Origin: Ophiocordyceps camponoti-saundersi (nom. inval.) | Lineage: Eukaryota > Ascomycota > Sordariomycetes > Hypocreales > Ophiocordycipitaceae | Direction of reading: 5' to 3' | DNA length: 17,921 nucleotides | NCBI GenBank assembly: GCA_003339415.1 | Contig: PDHQ01000518.1 | Location: 1-17,921 of the forward strand | Shown here: one piece after another, positions 1 through 8,389 of the stretch | Numbering within the stretch: position 1 is the first letter of the stretch | Layout of the letters: each line of letters starts with the position of its first letter | Made by a program: the position numbers and the translations under genes | The notes under the pieces: model-generated | What the model saw: only the letters and a program-made list of their open reading frames with translations | Told to the model about the DNA's origin: nothing | Database searches by the model: none

Positions 1-126
1 ATTATTATATTATTATATTATTATATTATTATATTATTATATTATTATATTATTATATTATTATATTATTATATTATTATATTATTATATTATTATATTA
101 TTATATTATTATATTATTATATTATT
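1..126. repeat. 8-bp microsatellite (ATTATTAT)n
   Basis: The first 126 bases are an almost perfect tandem array of the 8-bp unit ATTATTAT. The array is cut by the window edge, so its true length is unknown. It adjoins a T-rich tract and then the inverted-repeat element end at about 180-431. It has no coding capacity. Slippage expansion next to a degraded transposon is the simplest explanation. Confidence 0.95.
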
Positions 127-179
127 AATCTTTTTTTTTTAATTTTTATTATTTTTAAAAGTATATTTCCTATATAAAA

Positions 180-431
180 ACCTTTTTATATAACTTACCT
201 TTTTCTTCCTTTTATTTAAAATATAAAATAATTATATTTTTAAAAAAAATTATAAGAATCACAAACTTATAATTTAAATTACCTTTAAAAAATCACTTAT
301 AAGTGATTTTTTTATAGTAGTGATTTAAATTATAAGAAATTACTTACTAAGTAAAAATCCGTGATTTAAATCACGAAAAATCATATCACTTATAAGTGAT
401 TTTTTAACCCCGTGATTTTTTTCGAACCCTG
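180..431 (-). mobile_element. Left copy of a palindrome-rich inverted-repeat element end
   Basis: Read on the minus strand from 431 downward, this segment is colinear with 17002 to about 17250 read on the plus strand, over roughly 250 bp. Most differences are transitions. The presumed terminus reads CAGGGTTCGAA (431 to 421); the right copy begins TAGGGTTCGAA. A CAGGG-type end is compatible with hAT-like DNA transposons, but no transposase is visible, so the class is inference. The orientation means the element body lies to the left, outside or at the edge of the window. This copy keeps many TCAC and GTGA words, so it is less RIP-mutated than its surroundings and than the right copy. Confidence 0.7.
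285..400. repeat. Cluster of perfect palindromes
   Basis: Three perfect palindromes lie within about 115 bp: a 26-bp one at 287-312 centred on CACTTATAAGTG, a 16-bp one at 360-375 (CGTGATTTAAATCACG), and a 16-bp one at 385-400 (ATCACTTATAAGTGAT). The first and third share the same core. Related but mutated cores recur in the right copy near 17032 and 17125. Repeated subterminal palindromes are typical of transposase-binding sites in DNA transposons. That role is inferred from position and symmetry only. Confidence 0.8.
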
Positions 432-446
432 ATTATAAGGGTTCGA
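422..446. repeat. 9-bp stem hairpin at the element terminus
   Basis: TCGAACCCT (422-430) is the exact reverse complement of AGGGTTCGA (438-446), with a 7-base spacer. The left arm is the terminus of the inverted-repeat element. The right arm could be the facing end of a second copy or simply a local palindrome. Confidence 0.7.
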
Positions 447-541
447 CCCTAATACTGTTTATAATAAGGTAACTCTATTATTTAGAACGAGTGTAAAAAG
501 CTATAGAAAAGGAGTCGTGACGCCTAATAGGGGTAGGCTGT

Positions 542-562
542 CCGCGCGCGCGCCGCGCGCGG
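542..562. repeat. Alternating CG tract forming a hairpin
   Basis: A 21-base run contains only C and G inside otherwise AT-rich DNA. Arms CCGCGCGCG (542-550) and CGCGCGCGG (554-562) are exact reverse complements around a 3-base loop. Alternating CG DNA can adopt Z-form. It lacks CpA and TpG sites, so RIP would not be expected to erode it, which may explain its survival. Confidence 0.7.
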
Positions 563-571
563 AAATGACTA

Positions 572-621
572 ATCAGCCCTCACATAACCTAGTTATTCGG
601 GCGTAGCCCGAATCCCTCACA
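572..621 (-). mobile_element. LTR-like terminus in inverted orientation
   Basis: Read on the minus strand from 621, this begins TGTGAGGG, continues into a perfect 8-bp hairpin (arms 595-602 and 606-613, loop 603-605), and matches 2031 to about 2080 on the plus strand. The first 45 or so bases differ only by transitions. A TG start matches LTR convention, so this may be a solo or truncated LTR of the family whose 5' LTR lies at 2031. Alternatively, the two blocks could be the inverted ends of one element spanning 572-2080. The sequence does not decide between these. Confidence 0.45.
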
Positions 622-2030
622 ATTATATATATATAAATAAGAGAAGTAAAAAGTAATTTAAATTAATAATAATTAAAGATAGATATTTTTCTTACTTTAT
701 ATAAGGAAGAGTAGCTATATAGCTAGATAATATTTTACCCCTATACCCCTTTTTTCTTTCCTAGAATACCTCTTATCCCTTAAGTTATATAAAGTATAAC
801 TTAGGTGCTAATATATATTCTATTAAGGATTTCCCTATATCTAAGTTATCCTCTATATATATATTATATAGTAAATATAAAGGGGTATAAAGAGATAATA
901 CTAATATTAATAGCTTTTTTATTTTTATAATATTTTTCTTAAAAATACCCCTTAATCTAAGTATCTATTAAAATAAAAAGTAATTTATAATAATATTATA
1001 AGAAAAGTATATTATAATCACTATAATAAAGAAAAAAATTATAATATAATTATTATTAACTTTTAAGCTAAAAGGTTTAAATTTTTTTTAACTATATATT
1101 AAGTTATAAAAAAATAAGCTTTAATAAAATAACGCTAATAAGGAAGCTAAGTTTAATTAAAAAAATAAAAAATATATAGCTTACTTAATACCTTACTTAT
1201 ATAAACTAAACTATTAAGGATTAGAAAAAGGTAATTTAGTTTAATAAAACTTTTATTATTTTATTATATTATTAAGAAAGCTATTATATATAGTAAAAGC
1301 TAATAAAAAGTTTATTCGAAATTATATTTATAAGTAATAAAAAGTATTATTTAAATTTATATTTAAAAACTATTCTTCTTATAATTTAAAAAGCTTTTTT
1401 TATTACTAAGCTTTAAAAACTATTATATAAAAAAAAGCTAAAATAAATAATATAAAGATAAATAAAAATCTTCAGCTTATTTTTTTAAAAAAAAATCAGA
1501 AATTAGTAATAATATTTAATATTTTAATTTTTATTATTAAATATTTAGAAAAAAACCTTAATAGCAGTAAAACTAAAAAGTAAGAGAATTATTTTATAGC
1601 TTTTATAATAGGAAAAGTATTAAGTAATATCGCTATTAATAAAAGATTTTATTATTAAAGCCTTTTCTTTTTATAAAAAAGCTTAAAATTATTATATTTA
1701 AGGTTTTAATTTAAAAAGATATAATATTAACATATAGGTATATTTTCTAATAATAACTATACTAGCTTTATAATATTTATTACTTTTTTTAATATAAAAA
1801 TTTGCTAAATTTAAACGCTATTAAGCCTTATTAAGCTTAGATAAAAGAGCTAATAATAAAGAAAAGCGTATTAAAAATTAAATTTAAAGCTATTATATTA
1901 TAAAAGAAAATTTAAGCTAATTTACTAAAAAAGAAAATTTAAGCTTATATTAAGTATATTCTTTATTATATCTAATAGATAATTAAGCTTAAAAGCGGTA
2001 ATAAGTATTATAAAGGGAGGTATTATATAA
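622..2030. other. RIP-degraded AT-rich DNA, identity not recognised
   Basis: There is no usable open reading frame. CA and TG are nearly absent: I find none between about 1081 and 1470, and only a few elsewhere (for example near 1472, 1565, 1731 and 1802). Without TG there can be no ATG or TGA. Some forced readings in which TAA and TAG are treated as mutated codons give lysine- and asparagine-rich stretches, but none matches a family I recognise. Conflicting orientations of the flanking LTR-like blocks suggest nested or rearranged transposon debris. Confidence 0.6.
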
Positions 2031-2280
2031 TATAAGGGATTCAGGCTGCGCCCGAATAGCTAAGTTATATAAGGGGTGCTTAGTTAAGTCTGCGCGTATA
2101 ATAAGCGCGGTATATATATAAGTATATACGATTAGTTAGCGCCGCGCGCGGGATAGGCGCGGGCTATATATAAACTATAACCCTAAGTATATATACCGCA
2201 TATACCTTAGAACCTCTTAAATTATTCTATATTAATAAAGTTAGCTTTTTATAAATATTAAAAAATATAAGACTTTTATA
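2031..2280 (+). mobile_element. Candidate 5' LTR of the Ty3/gypsy element (RIP-mutated)
   Basis: The block starts TATAAGGG, which is the transition-mutated form of the TGTGAGGG start seen inverted at 621. It has a TATA-like box at 2167-2174, and 45 bp further on a 69-bp segment (2212-2280) that matches 8321-8389. The TATA box in the 8.3 kb copy (8276-8283) stands at the same 45-bp spacing, supporting a U3/R/U5 layout. Gag-like sequence begins a few hundred bases downstream. The left boundary is uncertain and could lie nearer 2006. No primer-binding site could be identified after RIP. Confidence 0.5.
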
Positions 2281-2599
2281 ATAAAATAACTTTAATTATA
2301 AATAACCTTAATATTTAATAAGCTATTATTACTTAGCTTTTAAAATAGTAAGCTATTATCGCGGAGCTTTAAAGCCTTATACGCTAATAGTATTAATCTA
2401 TATAGCTTCTTAAGTAATAATAATTATAACCCCGCTATAAGCTATTACCTTTTAAATTACTATTTAATAGCGATAAGGACTTTTTTCTAATATAGCGCTT
2501 CTTTATATCTTATAAGCTATAAGTAGACTAAGCTTTTATTAGTACCGCTTATAACTAATAAATATTTATATATTAATATTTATCTTTTATAATTTAAGC

Positions 2600-3430
2600 T
2601 AAAGTAGCTTTATTTTTTAAGTAAGGTGCTAAGTATAAATATAACTTTAATTATTTCTTAAGTTACTTTAATATTATATTTATTAACTTATATTAGCGCT
2701 AGATAGCTATAATAAAGCTTAAATATTTTATATAAGGCGCTTCTAAGTCCTTTTCTAATTTCCTTATCTATTTTAAAGCTAAGCTTACTTTAGTAAATAA
2801 TACTAAATAAGCTAATAAGATTAAAGTTATATATTTTTATTATACCTTTACGCTAGCCTTTTACTAATACTATATAAAGCGTAATATTCCCCTAACTAAG
2901 TATATTATCGCTATTACTAAAATCCGCGCTATTACCGTAAATATTAAGTTTTTCTACCTTAAAAATAAAAGCTAAACGCCTTTACTTTCTATTTTTAAGC
3001 TAACCTAAAATACCTTAATAATTAATATATATTAGACTAATACTTAGCCGCGCTCTAATAAATATAGTAGCCCTCCCTTTTAAGGCTAGAATAGCTATAA
3101 TAGTAGGACCTATTATTAGGTAACTAAGGCTAATAGCGATAAGATTACGAAGTAGCGCGCTAAGGGCTATTACTTTTATTACGGCGGTATTAGCTATTTC
3201 TTATATAAGTATAAGCTTAATCCTCCCTTACCGGCCTTTTTAGTCCGCTTCGTAAATATCGTAAAAAAAGAGAAAAACCCCGCCTTAAATTAGGGAAATA
3301 AATCCCCCTTATACTAAGTCTCCTATAAGGGGAGGACTCTTATAATAATATTACTTATAAAATATTAAATAACTATTTTATAAATATTAGTTAAAATATA
3401 AACTTACTTTTTTTCTTTTTTTTTATATTT
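2600..3430 (+). pseudogene. gag: gag pseudogene with degenerate CCHC zinc knuckle
   Basis: Gag is the nucleocapsid precursor of LTR elements. In the frame whose codons begin at positions divisible by 3, the segment 2703-2890 reads, through TAA and TAG codons, like a Ty3/gypsy gag core. At 3171-3212 the spacing of a CX2CX4HX4C zinc knuckle is retained exactly, but all four ligand positions (codons at 3171, 3180, 3195 and 3210) are now TAC or TAT. G-to-A changes of TGC or TGT and C-to-T changes of CAC or CAT explain this. The 5' start cannot be fixed because no ATG survives. The gag frame differs from the pol frame by -1. Confidence 0.75.
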
Positions 3431-3439
3431 ATAAATTTT

Positions 3440-6400
3440 ATTTTTTTTATTATTATATAAGCGGATAATAGCTATAATTACTACGCTATTATAAGCGAAT
3501 TTTTTATATAGCGCTACTAGCTTAAGCGAATTCCCCTCTTTTACCCGTAAGTAATTTATATTATTATATAAATATATTACTAATAATATATATACTTTAA
3601 GCTATACTTATCTATCCGCTACCTTATTTACTTTATAGCTAATATTAATAGCTAATAGTTACTTATAATAGCATATATAATCCTAAACTTTACTTAAAAC
3701 TTAATCCTTAGCTTATTTTAAATAACGCGTAATAATATCTCGCTATATTCTAATAAGCGGGAAATTATAGTTTATTTTATTAGTAGATTAGTTATCTTAT
3801 ATTCTAAATCTTAGCGAGTTATTTACTTTATTATAGCCGTTCTTAGCTTTATTTTCGTAGCCCTTATCCGCTACGAATCCTAGTAATATATTAGTTACTA
3901 ATTCCTTACTATTAGCTTATAAGATATCTTTTATATCTTACGTATTATAACCTTTACCTTAACTACGGGCCTCTCCTTACTTTTTAAAATATTAGATTTT
4001 ACTAACTTATTCGATAAAAAGAAAGCTAATATCTTACCCCCTTATTATAGTAATTATAATTACTATATCTAATTTTACTAGGAACTTAATAGTTCCTTAC
4101 CCCTTTTACCTTAAGGCCCGCTTTATAGTATACTTTATAAGTATCTCCTTAAAGTTTAGAAATAAATTACTAACTTAATAGATAAAAGATAAATCTACGC
4201 TAGCTTATTATCCGTAGCTACTCCTATCTTACTTATAAAGAAGCTAAGAGGCGGGTAGCGCTTTTATATTAATTATTACGCTTTAAATAAAATAATAAAG
4301 TAAAATTATTATCCCCTCCCGCTTATTAAGGAGATATTTTATAGCTTTTTAAGTACTTATTAGTTTATAAAACTTAATATTTATACCGCTTTTTATAAGC
4401 TTTATATTACTAAGGGCGAGGAATATTTTATAGCTTTTTATACTTAGTTTAGTTTATTCGAATACTTTATTTACTTTTTTAGCTTTATAAGAGCGCCCGC
4501 TATATTTTAATATTATATTAATATTACTTTTAGTAACTCCTTAAGGGACTTTATTACGATATATTTAGATAATATTTTTATTTATTTAGAAAGTTCTTAT
4601 TTTAATTATTAGTATAAGGTATATATTATATTTTTATATTTTTATTAAGCTAAGCTTTTCCTTAATCTTAATAAGTATAATTTTACTATTTATAAGGTTA
4701 AGTATTTAGGGTTTATTATCTATACTAGTAAAAAAGTGCGGCCGGACCTTATTAAAGTTTTTATAATTTTAGAATAAGAGGCGCTAACTTATATTTAAAG
4801 TATACGTAGTTTTTTTAAATTTGCTAACTTTTATTATAATTTTATATTTTATTTTTTAGACCTTACGGCCTTCTTAGTTAAGCTTACGAAACGTAGCGCG
4901 CTTTTCTATTAAATTAATAAATATTAGCTTACTTTTAATACGCTTAAGTTCGCGTTTATCTTTACCTTTATTTTTACCTAATAAAATCTAAATTATAATA
5001 TTATTATTAAAGCTAACTATTCTAATAAGGCTATTAGCGGGTATTTTTCCTAATTTAGCTTAAATTATATTTTTTAGCTTATTATATATTATTTTAAGAA
5101 ACTTTTACTTATAAAACGAAACTATATAATTTATAATAAAAAGCTTTTTATTATTATTTTTTATTTTAAAATATAATTTACTAAATTATATAAAATTATA
5201 CGGCTATTTTTTATTTTTATAAATTATAAAGCTTTAAAGTATTTTACTACGCTTAAGGCTATAATAAAATATTAAGCGCGTTAAGCTAAGATATTTACTT
5301 TTTTTAATTTTTACTTTTAGTACTATCTTAGCGCGTAAGCGTTACGGCCTAATACGCTCTCTTAGTAAGAATAGGATTATTATAAGATAAAGGAGCGCTT
5401 TAGTTAGATTATATAGCTTATATCTATCTACTCTTTTAAGTTATAGTTAGTTTAATTTAGCCTAGCTTTATTTTAGTTCCTTATAGCTATACTTTTTACT
5501 TAAGATACCCCGGCCCCTTTTTATAATAAGACCTTATAGGACTTTTAATTAAAAGCTCTCCGTGCTAATTCCCTTTATTATATACGCTACTAAGCGGTTT
5601 AGTTAAGCGCTTAGAAGTTTCCGCTAAAAGTAAGTACTTATAAGTAAGTTACGGATTATTTTATTTTTACTTATAAATAGCTATAATTCTAAGGCTATTT
5701 TTAAGTTCCTAAATAGGAACCCTTAACTATTATACTTATCTAATAAACTTATAATTCCCTTATAGCGAGATACCTTAATAAGAATATTATTTTTATATTT
5801 TTTTAATATAAGTTTTATTAAAATAGTATATTTATAAATATAGTATATTTTATTTATAATTATTATTATTATAGAGATTACTTTAATTATTAGCGTTATT
5901 AAGGGTTATTTTAGCTATTACTTTCTCCTAAATAGTTTTAAATAACCCTCTTCGTAAACTTTATAACTAAGCTACTCGCTACTTTAAAATCCTAGCTTTA
6001 TTTCCTAATAATTATTATAAATCGCTTATTAAAATATATTTAGTTTAAAGCTATAATATTTATAAATATTAAGTAATATATTAAGCGCTTTATTTAATAT
6101 TAGTAATAGTTTTATAGCTTCTTTTATAAGTTAATTTTTAATTATAGTTTTAATTAAATAAGCTATTTTTAATTTACTTTTTACTATCTTATTAAAGTTT
6201 ATAAGCTATTTTCTATAGCGTATTACTTTTAAACTAATAAGGGTATAAAGTATATAAACTAAAAAATATAAGCTATTCTCTATTATATAATCTCCTTCTT
6301 ATAATTTAACTAGCTATATTACTTACTTACTTACTAGCTTATTTTAAATAATTAAAATTTATTTATAATAGGTATTAATCTTAATTACTTATTTTATAGC

Positions 6401-6990
6401 TTTAATATTACTTTTCTTAACTAGCTAATAGAGGCGGCCGCTCCTATCTTTTCCCCGAAAAGCTAAGCTATAATATTTACTTATTTCCTTTATAATAATA
6501 TTAAACTAATATAAGCTTTTATCGCCTAAGCTTAGTAATAATAATAAGATTTCTTAAATAAATCTTACTAACTTATAAAATAATTTTAAATTAATAATTT
6601 TATATAGCTTAACTTTACTTATATATAATTTAACTATTTATCTTAGAAGCTTAATTATCTTAAAAATAAATATAAAATAATAGCTATATTAATACCGCTT
6701 ATTATTACTCTTAATATATTACTTAATATTTACCTTATTATTTATATTAACTTTATTAAGCGTACTATTAGTAACCTTTTACTATTTTAGTTATTTACTA
6801 ACTCCTAGCTAGATTCCCTCTTTTATTTCTCTTATAATAACTTATCTCTTAATAAATATAAAGTTAAGAAAATCCTTATTACGAAGAATATTAAAAATTA
6901 GCGCTTATAAGGCGAGACGCTTTATTAACTTATTTTTATAAAATAGAAAAGTTATATTATTTTAACTTAGGAGCTACTTAATAGCTTTAA
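3440..6990 (+). pseudogene. pol: pol pseudogene: protease, RT, RNase H, integrase, chromodomain-like tail
   Basis: All domains lie in one frame (codon starts 3464+3n). Protease: the DSG-type active site at 3464-3475 now reads D-N-S-Y. Reverse transcriptase spans about 4130-4800: the conserved strand at 4250 onward has its Trp codon turned to TAG, and the YxDD box at 4562-4573 reads Y-L-D-N. RNase H spans about 4860-5365: the first catalytic Asp (codon 5015) is AAC, and the TLSRR-like end is near 5355. Integrase: H2C2 zinc ligands are Tyr (for example codons 5750 and 5771), and the catalytic triad codons at 5957, 6140 and 6248 are AAC, AAT and AAG, so D, D and E became N, N and K. Sixty and 35 residues separate them, the classic DDX35E spacing. 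A chromodomain-like segment lies at about 6854-6990. Stops arise only as TAA or TAG. The domain calls are mine by eye but mutually consistent in order, spacing and frame. Confidence 0.88.
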
Positions 6991-7340
6991 ATATTATATA
7001 ATATTAAACTATTTTAAGTTTATATAAAAAGATATATATTTTTATAATAGCTTAAAATAAACTTAATTATATATTTATTTAAGCGCTTTTTATAGCTAAT
7101 TATCCCCTTTAAGTAACTTTCCCCTTTTATCTTATAAATATAATATTATTTTTTTATTTTTTATTTCTTTTTATTCTTTATTTATTTATTCTTTCTCTCT
7201 TTTTATATTAGCTTTAAGCTAATATTTACTTTTTCTATTTTCTTTTTATAATCTTTTATTATAATTAAGTAACTTAAGAGGCTATTATAATATTAGCTAT
7301 AATTTAATATTAGTATTAACTTATAATAGATATATCCCTA

Positions 7341-8012
7341 AGCGGAGGAGAGTATATTATAAAGTTAAGGGAATATTTAATATAATATTAATAATAGGAG
7401 TTTTACCTATCTTACTCCTAAGCTACGCGCGCTATATATAAGCGCTAATATAAACTTACTTAGCTAATATATAATAAGGGGGGAGGATAAGTATTATATA
7501 TAAGCGCTAAATAACTAAAAGCTAAATAATATATATAAGCTAATAAGAATAATATATAATAAGGTAATAAATAAGCTTAATATATTATATAAATTAGTTA
7601 CTATTATAATTATTTAATAAAAAATATTATTCCTTTTTTTATTTTCTTATTTTTACGCGTTAATATTTATTTAGCAGTTTATAATTTAAGTAGCTTACTT
7701 ATTTTACTATTACTTAAGAATTTATTATTATTATTCCTCTTACCGCTAAAAAAATATTTTATATTATAAAGTAAAAAAATTAAAGCTAGTAATAAGGGCG
7801 CCTTATTATTATTATTATTATTATTAATATTATATTATTACTAAAAATATACCGTAAGTTAAAATATATTAAGTAAGTATAGCGATTATATTATTAATAG
7901 CGGGGATAAGCGCGAAAAATTATTATTACTTAAGTATAAAAAGGGTATAAAAATTAATTACTAAGCGCGGTATAATATAAGTAGTAGCTAATATAGCTTA
8001 TAAGTAGTTAAT
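7341..8012. other. RIP-mutated 3' part of the retroelement, boundary unresolved
   Basis: This AT-rich stretch has no coding content. It includes TATATTATAAAG just after a purine-rich run (7331-7342), a small inverted repeat (TAGGAGT near 7396 and ACTCCTA near 7414), a second G-rich run near 7477-7487, and an ATT microsatellite near 7806-7830. Either purine run could be the polypurine tract preceding a 3' LTR. CA and TG are absent from about 5565 to 7674. I cannot place the 3' LTR start with confidence. Confidence 0.4.
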
Positions 8013-8389
8013 ATAAGTAAGAAACTCCGGCGTAAGCCGGGCGCGCCGGCTAGGTACTCTATCGGCGCGGGGGCGAGCGGGTAAGGTAATAGCTTATCCT
8101 TCCCTAACTATTATCCGCAGGTCGCGGACGGCCCGCTATAGGCGTGCGTTTATAGCAAAGAGGTACCTTTCCTAGAGGCACCGTCTTTGCCGCTGCCCGC
8201 ACGCCCCGTAGGCCGTCCCGCGACCGCGTTAGTAGTCGATATTGCGGCCGTTATAAAGGTCCTAGATGCAGGGAGTATATAAACATTCCACCTCTTATAG
8301 TATAGCGACGCCTTCATTATACCTCTCAAGTTATTCTATATTAATAGAGTCAGCTTCTTGCAGACGTTAAGGAGTGCAGGACCTTTACA
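8013..8389 (+). mobile_element. Candidate LTR, only lightly RIP-mutated
   Basis: The segment has a short hairpin near its start (CCGGC 8027-8031, GCCGG 8036-8040), a large fold-back (8116-8228), a TATA-like box (8276-8283) and a terminal 69-bp block (8321-8389) that matches 2212-2280. It ends in ACA, as an LTR could. CA and TG are present, so it escaped most RIP, unlike the copy at 2.2 kb. It may be a later solo LTR of a related family or the spared 3' LTR of the same element; upstream of the 69-bp block the two copies differ by more than transitions, which favours a related family. Confidence 0.5.
8116..8228. repeat. Large imperfect fold-back, 113 bp
   Basis: Nested complementary arms are visible: CGC 8116-8118 with GCG 8226-8228; 8120-8133 with 8211-8225 (14 pairs and one bulge); GGCGTGCG 8141-8148 with CGCACGCC 8198-8205; GCAAAGA 8155-8161 with TCTTTGC 8184-8190; and GGTACCT 8162-8168 with AGGCACC 8176-8182 (one mismatch). 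That gives about 38 paired positions around a short apical loop near 8169-8175. It could form a cruciform in DNA or a stable RNA hairpin if the LTR is transcribed. Confidence 0.8.

Larger units (their letters stand above)
2281..7340 (+). mobile_element. RIP-inactivated Ty3/gypsy chromovirus-type LTR retrotransposon, internal region
   Basis: The domain order is gag, protease, reverse transcriptase, RNase H, integrase and a chromodomain-like tail. Integrase after RNase H defines Ty3/gypsy (Metaviridae); the chromodomain-like C-terminus points to the chromovirus lineage, which is common in fungi. The element carries dozens of TAA and TAG codons yet no frameshift across about 3.5 kb of pol, as expected from RIP, which makes only transitions. 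A purine-rich stretch near 7331-7342 (AAGCGGAGGAGAG region) or near 7477-7487 could be the polypurine tract. It cannot be autonomous. Confidence 0.9.

Noticed and set aside
6050..6200. An apparent frameshift inside integrase
   Set aside because: It came from a miscount; recounting shows the D, D and E codons at 5957, 6140 and 6248 share one frame with RT and protease.
1..8000. Mitochondrial or plasmid origin for the AT-rich DNA
   Set aside because: The context-specific loss of CA and TG, a Ty3/gypsy element and adjoining nuclear intron-containing genes point to RIP-mutated nuclear DNA.
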